From Lepidonotus clava (lineage: Eukaryota > Annelida > Polychaeta > Phyllodocida > Polynoidae), in the NCBI GenBank assembly GCA_936440205.1, contig OW387149.1:15768114-15832113 (forward strand): DNA of 64,000 nucleotides, written 5' to 3'. The first letter of the stretch is position 1, and the number at the start of each line of letters is the position of its first letter. Under the pieces are notes generated by a model. It saw nothing but the letters and a program-made list of their open reading frames with translations. It made no database searches and had not been told where the DNA came from. The position numbers and the translations under genes were made by a program. Below are positions 1 through 11,900 of the stretch, in pieces.

Positions 1-330
1 GTGACTTGTTACAGGGTTATTAGTGGTTTTATAATAAACTACTGGTTAAGGTTATTATCACTGAGTGTGACAAAATTGCCTGTAAGGTGGTTTCATCATA
101 AAAGAATCATCAGACGCAATTTCTCTCCCAGATTTATACTATGAGTAATATTATAAGCTGGGAAAATGATGTGATTAATGGACATAACAACCTGTTAATT
201 ATCAAACGAAGAGTGTAATAATTAGCGGTCAACTTTGTAATGTGGTAGGACTCATGTAGTCCTTTTCCCTGAAATTAGGTACTAAGTTGCCATTGGTAAC
301 CAGAAACTCATAATCAATAAATACAAATTT

Positions 331-1531
331 TAGACGTGAAAGTTGGGTTTGTGGTACCTTAATCTAACAAATTTAGACCCCTTGGGACGATGCTGGAAAG
401 ACGATTCATCCAGCGTTTTTCCTCCGTGTCCCGTTCTATTTGGCCCGCTTTCGATTCAGGTGCACTGCGTATAAATTTCAGTACAGAAATTTCCATGCCC
501 TCAAATTTGGCTGGGAGTTTTTCTGGGCACGAATTATAATGCCAGGCCACAGTGGTATCATTGTTATGAGATATGTCATAAAAATGTCCCTGAAAGCGGG
601 TTATCAGACGGTTCTTAGTTTGACCTACATATTGAACTTTGCAGGTCGTGCAAGTTATCAGATAAATGATGTTCTCCGTCTGACAGTTGACATTGATCAT
701 ACTAGTGAATAGGCAACCCGTAAGGGGCTACCCAAAACATTTGGTTCTGGATTCCCTCAAAAGAGCAGAGGCCATCCCAAGAGATAGTTTACTCAATAAA
801 CAACTCCTAACATCCTCTGCCCAACTCCATACTATTACTAAGAACAAAACCGAGGATACATTTTATTGTATAACCACTCATAACCCCATGAATCCCCCAA
901 TTAAAAACATTATTGTAAAAAACTGGGAGATCTTGGGGAAGTCGAAAACGACTCGCATGATCGCAGACTCAAAAATTGTTTTTGGACTTAGAAGGAATAA
1001 AAACCTGTCGGACCAGCTAGTGAGGGCTTCTACGAGCACTAAACCAGCTGAATCAAAAGAGAAACGATCATGCAACCGCCCTGCGTCATGCCGATACTGC
1101 TGTCGACTAAATCGTAGTGGCAAAGTGAGATCAACCGTTACGGGTTGCCTATTCACTAGTATGATCAATGTCAACTGTCAGACGGAGAACATCATTTTAT
1201 CTGATAACTTGCACGACCTGCAAAGTTCAATATGTAGGTCAAACTAAGAACCGTTTGATAACCCGCTTTCAGGGACATTTTTATGACATATCTCATAACA
1301 ATGATACCACTGTGGCCTGGCATTATAATTCATGCCCAGAAAAACTCCCAGCCAAATTTGAGGGCATGGAAATTTCTGTACTGAAATTTATACGCAGTGC
1401 ACCTGAATCGAAAGCGGGCCAAATAGAACGGAACACGGAGGAAAAACGCTGGATGAATCGTCTTTCCAGCATCGTCCCAAGGGGTCTAAATTTGTTAGAT
1501 TAAGGTACCACAAACCCAACTTTCACGTCTA
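331..1531 (+). mobile_element. Penelope-like retroelement remnant with inverted arms
   Basis: Two inverted arms (331-722 and 1,138-1,531) both encode a GIY-YIG nuclease domain (TCTTCKVQYVGQTKNRLITR with downstream H, E and N residues), the C-terminal domain of Penelope-like elements. The unique middle (723-1,137, plus strand) codes for the segment preceding it, with FGLRRNKNLSDQLV and a Cys-rich linker. A short A-run follows the right arm. The reverse transcriptase core is absent, so this is a 5'-truncated, broken fossil. The near-identity of the arms over ~390 bp suggests modest age. Confidence 0.85.
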
Positions 1532-1592
1532 AAAAAAAAAAGAACAGAATCATGCATTTATCAGGTCAGATCATTGGAAGGGTGAGGGGGTT

Positions 1593-1907
1593 CCAGGCAA
1601 GGTACCAACCGAAATAGCATTTTCAAATTCCCTGTGTTTCCCCCGAGATTTCCCTGTACCATGGTAATTTTTCGCTGTGTCATATCCAGCAAGTGCTTAA
1701 AATTTAAAGCCTCTGCATGCAGACATTTTTTTGGACAACCCAACAATAAAAAGTCAAATCCCTAATATCTTGAGAATCAGGATTTTCAGAACCTGGGCAA
1801 ATGAAATTCCCTGTGTTTTGGCAAAATTTGCAAATTCCCAGTGTTTTCCCTGCCATGGAATTTTTTTGGCCCATTTTCCCTATTTTCCCTGTGCTGTTGG
1901 TACCCTG
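1593..1907. mobile_element. CAGGGTACC-family TIR element, copy a
   Basis: This belongs to a ~300-bp non-coding family with ends like CAGGGTACCAACC / GGTTGGTACCCTG and an interior full of 'ttccctgtgttttccctg' runs. The left end of this copy is slightly altered (caggcaaggtaccaacc). No coding capacity. Confidence 0.75.
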
Positions 1908-2706
1908 CCAGGGTATCATTGCCCCCCTTTTGGTTGGGACAGAAAGTACACGAGAGAATGATTTTATATAATGGTTTCTGTGGGAAGTTCTTTTTGAAAG
2001 GCTTGATAAGGCCTATTCTATTTTTTTCTAAACGCGAATCAGATTTATAAAACCAAATGATATCAACTGGGTTGATGGCATTTTTTTCTTATATGCTGAT
2101 AGTCTTATTGGAGAACACGGTTTTCTGTATTTCATTCAATTTGCAAGCCCCATTTCATTTTTTTCGAACAGCCCTTTTAAGTGCCAATCTATGACAGTAC
2201 CTATGCCATCAGACTTGCTAAAGTGTGATGTGAACCCAAGCCTGTATACAGGTTCGGCTGTGGGAGAGTTGCGAGGTTCCTGAAGAGGAACTTCTACTTA
2301 TGATCTTAATGATTTAAACCTAAAAAGGGGGTGGCAAGCAATGTCAAGTGTTACTCTTCACAAATTCCTCACCATTCTTATAGGGTTTTATACTGAATTT
2401 TGGAAGGAAAGGTGAAACTTTTTGGAAAAAAATTCTCATCCCCCCTCTTGTATAGGGGCCCGGAATATATCAAGTTGGTGTAAGGTATATCTAAATTGAA
2501 CATGATACCACCATAATTATGTTACATGTATATTAACATCCTAATGACCAGTGTTTTAACAGATTGAACTCCTACAGTCGAGAAGTCACCATCAAGTTTG
2601 ATGCCTTTGCTACTGGCACGTTCATAATACAATAAGGCCAATTGAAAATAAGATCAAAACATTCTAATAAGTGAAAAGAAAATATCAAAACAAGTATTTT
2701 ACTAAC
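1908..2706. other. Unannotated stretch left of exon v33
   Basis: AT-rich sequence with no exon I can support on either strand. The next exons of the polycystin channel would be expected in this direction on the minus strand, but none was recognised, so they lie further left than position 1 or are too short to see. Confidence 0.6.
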
Positions 2707-2910
2707 ATCTCCAAAGTTTGTATCTCCACCGTAAGCTCCGTTGATGAACATATCGCGGACCGATTTATTGCTATGGAAAGCGAGCGGTTCCATGTTACCA
2801 AACACAACGGAGAGCAGACTGGCCAGAAACAGCAAGTAAATAACCAGATCAATGATGATGCGCTTAAAATGTCGCTCCCGAATCAGCCTTGACCGAGCTT
2901 TCGCGATCAC
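2707..2910 (-). CDS. Exon v33: TM6, start of polycystin channel region
   Basis: A 204-bp exon, phase 0 in. VIAKARSRLIRERHFKRIII leads into the TM span DLVIYLLFLASLLSVVFGNM, then an extracellular start (SVRDMFINGAYGGDTNFGD). The A-R-x-x-R...Y-x-x-F-L pattern is that of TM6 in polycystin-1 proteins. The end is taken at GAT|GTTAGT; a donor 4 bp further would change the outgoing phase. The following channel exons are not in the window. Confidence 0.9.
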
Positions 2911-5900
2911 CTGCAAACAAATATTCAAAATCTGCTTATTTTGATGCAACATATGAGTGCGTGCAATAGTTTAAAAATTCTATGTATTTTCAATGTGTAT
3001 TATTTTGTACCAATGATGACTGGAAATACAATAAAGTGGGAAAAGCAGCTGTGAGGAGGGCCTTCAGATATTTTGTAATCAAGAAAGGCATAAATTACAA
3101 TCCCGAATCTTTAGTTCTATAGCTTCGAGCCAGTTGAATTTGAATTGGTAAAGTTTAGGTTATTATGTTACTAAAATGTCACCCAAATTTAATTCTTCTC
3201 AAGTCACTTCAAGAAAATTTATACATTGTGAAACGTCATACCTAGTTATATCCAAGAGATGTGTATTGAAGTTATTAGTCACAACATAGAAACTCGATGT
3301 TAGAAAACATAATTAACTTCAGGATGTGTTTGATATTGTCAGCCATACACTAATTTTACCATGAATACTAATTTAAAAAAACACAGTATGCCTCGCCTAT
3401 TTCTGAAGACACAAGGAATTAATTTCAAGTAGAATTATGTGGTAAAAGCTGGGGATAATCTCAACAGTATGATCGATTTCCTTTTGCTTTTGAAACTGAG
3501 GGTTTTCCCAAGACAAAGTGTAGCGCTAGCAGAATGTGGGCCCTAGAGAAAAGGGATACAGTTAGAGGGTCCAGGGGGTTGCTGTTGGGAAATTGATGAC
3601 TACATGATACACAAATGCCCCCATTCTATTTGCTGACCCCTGCAGTTTTAAAACCCTGGATTCGCCCCTGGTTGGCAGGCATTCCAGTCACTAAATGCCA
3701 TTTCCGTGGAAACTCAGGAAATCTTTTTAAAATGCATTTAAAACTAAATTCTGATGAACAAATCGATCTGTTATATCATTGAAAACTGACAAATAACTGA
3801 TTCCTCTTAAAACAAAGCAAAAATCACCCCCCAAAAATGACAATTTTTTTTATTTTCGTAAAGAAAATCTACACCAACAACCCCCCCCCCCCATACAAAA
3901 ATATTTCCCCCCCCCCCTCGAATTTGGACGAATCTGAAAAATGACCTAAAATATTTCAAAAAAACGCGAAATCGCGGAAGTCTAGCATGCCTGGTTGGTT
4001 GTGAAAAAAAAAAAACAAGGAAAATGACTCCTACAGACCTCATTGCAGGGTGGGTAGAAGAGGTGAAGCTCTGACACACGTCGACGGATCTTTTTCTTCC
4101 TCCTCATGGCCTTGTGGACATACTCCTCATCATTTTCTGAAAAATTTGAAATGTTAGTTATTTTTGTGTATTTGATTAGTTTTATTTGTACGATTCTGTA
4201 TTTTACAGTTCTACCATTGAATCTTGAATGTTGAACAGTAAGTACAGGGTGTTACCAACGAGTCTACAAAGGAAAGATTAATGACTGGAGTACGTTTTTC
4301 GTGACAACATCGTTAGGGGCGCCCACTACGAGAGTCCGTGCAACCCGTTACAAGACGGCCGCCATTATTACAGTTTTTGTGACGTCATTGTCGTTTGTTT
4401 ACGTTACAAACTGTCGATGATGTCACGAAAAAGGTAATAACGGCAGCCATCTTGTAACGGGTTGCACGGACTTTCATAGACGGCGCCACTAATGACGTTG
4501 TTACAAAAATCCCATCTTCTTAATAATAACTCAGAACAGTAAGTACGGGGTGTTACTCAGGACAGTAAGTATGGGGTGTTACTCAGGACAGTAAGTACGG
4601 GGTGTTACTCAGGACAGTAAGTACGGGGTGTTACTCAGGACAGTAAGTACGGGGTGTTACTCAGGACAGTAAGTACGGGGTGTTACTCAGGACAGTAAGT
4701 ACGGGGTGTTACTCAGGACAGTAAGTACGGGGTGTTACTCAGAACAGTAAGTACGGGGTGTTACTCAGAACAGTAAGTACGGGGTGTTACTCAGAACAGT
4801 AAGTACGGGGTGTTACTCAGAACAGTAAGTACGGGGTGTTACTCAGAACAGTAAGTACGGGGTGTTACTCAGAACAGTAAGAACAGGGTGTTACTCAGAA
4901 CAGTAAGTACAGGGTGTTACTCAGTTAAATATTTAAGATCATATTCCAGGACAAAAACTACTGCAAAATCTAGTCAAGCTGCAGCTTAAATTAGGGTAGG
5001 TCTAGAAAATTATCTTGATAGAGATGTCAAAAGTAAGCCAAGAGTATAAGGGTCTTCCTATTTATTACAATAATACAATTCTTCTTCAAATGAATTTTAG
5101 AGAAATATCAAAGTATCACAGGGATACTTTACCAAAATATCCTTAATATATCAATATTTCATGGAGTGTATGTCTTAAATGTAAAAGCCAAACTTACCCA
5201 AAGCTACATTTCTTTCAACATCGATTCCTTCAGCGAGCGGGGCAACAGGCGTGTTAAACAGAAGCGCTACCACCATAGCAAGTCCCATCACTCTCAGGGG
5301 CTGGATGACTACCTCATTTTGTGCGAAGGTGGTGAAAAAGGATATCAGCCACTCCATACTCTGTGCATATCCAAACCGAAGACCATACAGAATCACGACA
5401 TAGGACGAAACAACGCAGGAAGATATGCCGAGGAACCAGGGAATGCAGATAAACCACCATGGAAGGCTGAAAAGAAATAGTTGTGGAAGGGTGTTTTTGA
5501 CATTTTCAAAACAATTTTTTCTCCATGGAATGGAACAAAAGTGCTTACTTAAAACAATGTAGGATCTCTTAATGCTATTGTTCTGCAAAGTTTCAGTTTT
5601 ACGAATTTTTTTAATAGTTTTTTAATTCAAACTCTACAGATCTACACTTAAGTACTAATTAAAATACTATTCGCTGTTACAGGCATACAGAAATATAGCT
5701 TTATCTAATACCCTTTACAAACTAGCCCCAAAATGCGGTTATAATGACAGTTCATAGAAAGCATAATGCGCATTTTAGGGCTAGTCTGTAAAGGGTATCA
5801 GTTTTGAACCTTGCAGCACAATTTCTGCCGCAACCTCCTGTGTCCCTTGTTGTGGCTATTCATGACTATAATTGTAAGCCCTTCTATCCCTCAATAATCA

Positions 5901-8900
5901 TTGGACACCAAGCCCATGGTTTGATCTTCTGCATGTCATTGTTAGTCCTGTAGTTATGTACATATGCAGTGGTGGACATAAGTCTTAAAATCTAGGGGCC
6001 AGTCGGGCCCCTAGCTTTCGAAAATCTAGGGGCCCTCACAAAAATCTACAGGCCCACACTATAAATCCTAAAAAGACTTCAAAGTGTCCTTTTTAAATGT
6101 TTATTTTACTTGTCACAAATAATTGTAATTCCCTAACAAAACCTGCCCAATGGCAAGTGCAGAATTTTATATTTTAAACAGTTCTAAGTTTATTACAATT
6201 GAAGCAGGAGAACTGGAGTTATTTGCAAAAGTTCAAGGATATATTCTATGAATATCCAGGGGCCAGTCGGGCCCCTAGGCCAGAAAATCTAGAGGCCCAA
6301 CCTGCTTATAAAGGCCCTCGGGCCCGGGGCCCTGGTTATGTCCCACCCTGATATTTATTTTGGGTGGGCCCAGCAATCCTACGTCTAGAGATGGAGACAG
6401 GAGTAGGACAGCTGGAATAGCAAGAGGTGGGTGAAGAGCTAAGCTATGGTACTAGGACATACAAGTATGAAGGGTAAAAACTTTCAAATGAGAACTAGTC
6501 ATTATTCATTTTATTATTAAGAAGATTAATAAGTGCGACCAATTATTTCACAAGCTCCTTTTACCCTTTCAAGAACAGCTCTGCAGCTTGGTTAATCAAA
6601 CTGTGAACAGCAATGTAAACCAGAAAAAAAACAATTCATAACATTTGCATAATGTAGCCAATAGACGTTTGTTGTTTTCAGTTTCAAACGTTTGAAAGAG
6701 AGATCAACCTGCAACTTTTTGTCTCGATCTTCTCCTCTGGTGTTGGTGGAAAATCCTAAAAATGAATTGAGCCTTATTAAAGGTTTCGTTTTTGATGAAC
6801 TGTATCATTCTTCCTCTGGAACCCTTATATGGCGAAAGATCAACTCTCAGACATGCCAGTCACTGAGTGCCATTTCCTTGGAAAATCAGGAAATTCTTTA
6901 AAAACGAATTAAACCTCAGTTCTAAAGAAGAAATGGATAAGTAATGGCACTTAAAAGATACATTTAATTGTTTCCTTTTAAAAAAAAAACTACCTCCACA
7001 AAATTGACCAATTTTTCAATCTAGTACTCAAAGTCTGGCATGCCTGACTCTGCACATCAGTTTCCAAAGGAAAAGTGGATCATCGATGTATAAACAATTT
7101 TCAAAAGGGCAGTTCCCATAAGTTCTCCATTATCTTTAAACCTACAATTTTTTTTAAATTTCCTTATACCCTTATTTTAAACCGAATTAGTTGGAACTAT
7201 GCATAACTTTCTTCCAAAATACCATTCTTATATCATAGAGGCAACTAACATTAAAATTACTATAAAAAGTTTGTTATTAAACCAACATACCCCTTCTGAA
7301 CAGACACTGCATGACGGAGTCAGAAAACTCCCGCCGCTCTCACTCTTAGCTGTCTCAGAGGTGGAAATCCTTCTTTGGTCACTCTGAAAAAGAGGTAAGT
7401 AATCAAGGATAGAATCCATTTAGGAAAGCATCGATACAACAGAAGGAGTCAATCATAGATGTATGTTCAGAGAAACCAGGAAGTGGGTACTGAGCATTTA
7501 TTCAAAAGCTAGTAGTAGGATAGGCTAGCCTGGATGTTTTTTGTCGGAGATGATGGCATCCCAGTGCTTTAAACCGGGAAACGGGATACGTCCCATAAAA
7601 AAGTAAAGGGCCATACCCATAAGTTATCCCTGAGTCGGCCGACAGATCGCCGTTAAAATTGGCCGATTATACCCCCAAATTCGACCAAATTTAGCACCAA
7701 CTCAGATCAAACCTGCACATTTCAATACACTATACTAACAGGGGATCATAGGAATTGGCCGATTCTGCCCATTTCCCGTCATCAATCGCTGGTAAAATCG
7801 CCTAGTGGGTATGCGGCTTAATGCTCTCACAGACTTGGTATTGCAGTATAACCAGAAATCAGGGATGTAAGCCAAAGCCAAATCTGAAACTGCATAAATA
7901 AAATCTGAAATGATCTTTAAATGCTATAAAACGTAAAGTGAGGAGCTGGTTTCTTATGTTATTACTGGAGTTGTACAAGAGAGAAAAAATCTGAAATCAG
8001 ACAAAAATCTGGAAACTTACATCCCTGAGAAGTCTGAAATAATTGCAACTAATGGTATTATTTACAAAAAAATCCAGGTTATTATTTACCAAAAAAATTC
8101 AGGGCAAACCATCCCGGACCTGCCACAATTCCAAGGAAATACTGGATGGCAGCTCTCAGATGGGTTTGCACCTATATATTACTTACTGAAGGTGGGTGTT
8201 CGCCAGTCTGGGAACTCGTTTTGCCGGCATTATCTGTGTTGTTGTTGTTAGTGTTGTTTTTGTTGATATTGCGCACAACATCTTGTCCCTCAGGAATGGA
8301 CTCTTCAGACTGCATTGGAGACCTTTGAATGCATAAAGGAAACTTTATAAAAAGAAGAAATGCATTATTCTTTATACTAGCAACTTGAATGTCAGTGTTA
8401 GAATAGGTTTTCATAGCCTGCCTGAGGAATAATTTAATTTGAATATTTCATTACTATTTATGACTTAATGCTTTCAGTGTATATTTCAATACTATTTTAT
8501 GACTTAATGTTTTCAGCGTATATAGTAGCTACAAGACCGAAACATTTCAAATCGGATAAAAACATCTGGTAGGGTTACCGTTCATGTAATTTAAATAATT
8601 TTAGATTCTAAGTAACCTTAAAAATTACTATGTAAGTAATATATAAGTTTCCTTTTGAATTTCTTCACTTTGATAAATATAATTACAAGAATTCTGCATT
8701 GGAGTCCTGGCTAAAGCTTTGAACCATTGTGCTCTGAGGATCTTGACTTCTCGAAGGACCAGTGTAGACACTTGATGAAATTGGGTACCTGAAAAAGGAA
8801 AGAATGCCTGGTGGGAAATCAAATATTTAAATGAGTCACTGTGATACACCTGATAACCAGGACCAATATCAAACTACTAGGAGGCCAGAGATTACCAAAT

Positions 8901-11900
8901 GCATAATTATCATTGGCATTGTAAAATCCCTAATTTAAGCTGCACCCTGACTTTGAAGTCAATCTTAGGACATATTTTCATGGGCAAAAAATGTCAGAGG
9001 TACCAATGTGTTCGAGGTTATGTAAAACCCTGATTAAAAAAGAAAAAACCCAACCCAATTTAGGCCGCAACTTAAAGTTGAAGCCTAACTGGTTCTAATT
9101 GCAGCAGCTTGAATTAGGGGTTTACAGTAACCATTTGTTATTTTGAAAACGTTATACCAAGTACCTATAAATCCTGCTAAAAAATATGGCCAATTCTATT
9201 TCCACCTCCAGCGAATACCTCACTTCCACAGGAGGTAGCCACACACAATGATTTCCATCAGCACGAGCGCGGTCCCGACACCTCCACAGGTAGCCACGTA
9301 TGCTGAGGGAAATCATCAGGCATGAGGTATCCACCTCCAAGCCTGATGATTTTTGTCAGTGTGCGTGGCATCCTGATGTAGGTGTGGAGGTATCGGCACC
9401 CATGCGCAATGATTTCCGTAAGCGAGGGTGGTTGTAGCGCTTTGTTTGTTTGTGGGATTAGTTAAACATCTGGTCAACCCTTTAGGGTTCTTTTACCAGA
9501 CTGCACAAGGTAAAGCGTTTCAGCTAGTTTGATGCCACAGGAGCGGTGAACGAATCTATGAAATGAGGTGTCTTTTTGTAGCAGTGGGACCCAATGCCCT
9601 CTTTATAGTGCTGCCACAATGAGATATCATGCCACAATATCCCACCCAGTCACATTATACTGACACCAGGCTGACCAGTCATGTTTCTTGGTTCTTGCTT
9701 TATATTGAGTGCCAGGCAAGCAGTGACTACTACCATTGTTAAAGTCTGTGGTGTGACTCGTCCAGGGATCAATCCCAAGACCTCCCAGACTCAGAGCGGG
9801 CACCCTACCAAAGAGCTAATGAGTCTGGTCTCCCCATTTGTCGCCTTCTACAAACAGCAAGGGGCTGCTGGGGACACATTCTTCCCAGGAGGCTCCCGAA
9901 GGAACCCCCACCCCGGATCCCGACAGGGGGACAGGGGTGGATCCAGGGTCTGTCTTCTAGGGGGAGCAAGATATCTGCCCCACCCCCCTATGATTTACCT
10001 TGCAAAATTTCTTCTCAGATTTGGCAAAACTACGAGAGTTCATTTTTTGTCTAGGGGGGGCAATTGCCCCTTTTGCCCCCCCTGGATCCGCCACTGGGGG
10101 AGGTTGTAGCGCGTCAGCTTCCTGGTGGAGGTGAGGAGGTAGATATAGACGGTTCCGAAAAAATATAGAAAGACAGCAGCAACCAGCATGACACTTACAT
10201 AGTAGGCTGGTCTTGGCTCCCAGTCTGGGATGTTTGCGGAAGATTCGGATGTTGTGAGGTGTTGACATATGCAGAGGATGGATATGGAGTCCTGAAACAG
10301 AACCAAACATCATAAACATATATTTTTTCAAATTCCCTGTTTAGAAACTATTAACAATACCACTCTTTATGACATTCTACTATATTAGAGTCAATCAGAT
10401 TTTTATAGCTTATATTTTACATATTGTTTAATTTGACTCTTGCAATGTATTACTCAAGTTTCACAAATTTGAAAAATCTGTTATTCCTTTTAGACACCTT
10501 TATCTTTGGTTGCCTTTAATACACCAATTTACAATGAGATGTTACTAACACTTTACCATAAACATTGTATCCTAACATTGTTAGGATACAAAGTTTATGG
10601 TAAAGTTCCAACAAAATGACTGACTATTCATAACCAGTCATGAATCACTTTTGGCTCCATTTTAGACAACAAAGTAAATGAAACATTTACTTGAAATTTG
10701 AGTCAGGGTCCTCATCCAAGTCAACGATGCTCTGCATTACACCAACAGAAGCTCCAGTATGCATGTGTTGCACCCTGCTCAAAATCAGGAAAGAGCAATC
10801 TGATCAAGTTGTTTGCCTACCGTTGGGAGAATCAGGAATTCCAGAAGTTAGTGAAGCAAAATTAGTTGTTTTTTGCTAATGTTTCCAAATTACCTGTGTT
10901 TTACATGACAGAGATTTTTCTTTGGCATATTTCCCTTAATTCTTAAGCATTGAGCCTATGGGCCGGAACTTTGCAACTCACTACCTATTCAGGTGAGTTT
11001 TTTTAGGGGTGGCTGCATGACCGGGGTCTATTTAAATGAGTCACTGTAATACACTTGATAACCAGGGCCAATATCAAATTGCTAGGAAGGCAGAGATTAC
11101 CAAAAGCATAATTAGTATTAGTATCGTAAAACCCCTATATGAAGCTGCACCCTCACTTTGAAGTTAATCTTAGAACATATTTTCATGGAAAAAAATGTCA
11201 GCGGTGCCATTAGGTTCAAGGTTATGTAAAACCCTAATTTAAAAAGAAAAGAACCCAACCCAATTTAGGCCGCAACTGAAAGTTGAAGTTTAACTTGCTG
11301 CAGCTTGAATTAGGGGTTTTTACAGTAACCAAATATTGTTTTGAAAACGTCATACCCAGAAAAATACAGTAAGACAGCAGCAACCAGCAAGACACTTACA
11401 TAGTAGGCTGGTCTTGGCTCCCAGTCTGGGATGTTTGCTGACGATTCTGAAGTTGGGAGGTGTCGACATATGCAGAGGATGGATATGGAGTCCTGAAACA
11501 GAACCAAACATCATAAACATATATTTTTTCAAATTCCCTGTTTAGAAACCATTAACAAAATCACTCTTTATGAAATTTCCTCTATATGATCTTTATCAGA
11601 TTTTTATAGCTTATATTTTACATATGGTTTAATTTGACTTTTGCAATGTATTACTCAAGTTTCACATATTTGAAAAAAGCGGTTATTCCTTTTAGACACG
11701 TTTATCTTTGGTTGCCTTTAATACACCAATTTAGCATGATATGTTAGGATACAATGTTTATGGTAAAGTTCCAACAAAATGACTGACTATTTGTAATCAG
11801 TCATACATTGCTTTTGGCTCAATTTTAGACAACAAAGTAAATGAAACATTTACTTGAAAATGGAGTCAGGGTCCTCATCCAAGTCAACAATGCTCTGCAT

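Noticed and set aside
4530-4924. Possible CRISPR-like array at the 26-bp repeat
   Set aside because: Units are directly adjacent with no unique spacers, and the DNA is animal; it is a plain minisatellite.
9800-9835. tRNA-gene-like A and B boxes in the S1 and S2 repeats
   Set aside because: They recur in every SINE copy with a degraded cloverleaf; they are SINE heads, not functional tRNA genes.
9681-10109. A 142-codon plus-strand frame, with similar frames at 26,526-26,789 and 53,417-53,686
   Set aside because: All three are the antisense of the same S1 SINE; the shared peptide reflects copy identity, not a gene.
10040-10306. Minus-strand open frame with a TM-like stretch (YYVSVMLVAAVFLYFFG) overlapping exon v27
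   Set aside because: It reads through the GTAAGT donor of v27 in another frame, and the parallel frame at 11,310-11,507 also runs across the shared splice site. Phase logic supports the polar reading instead.
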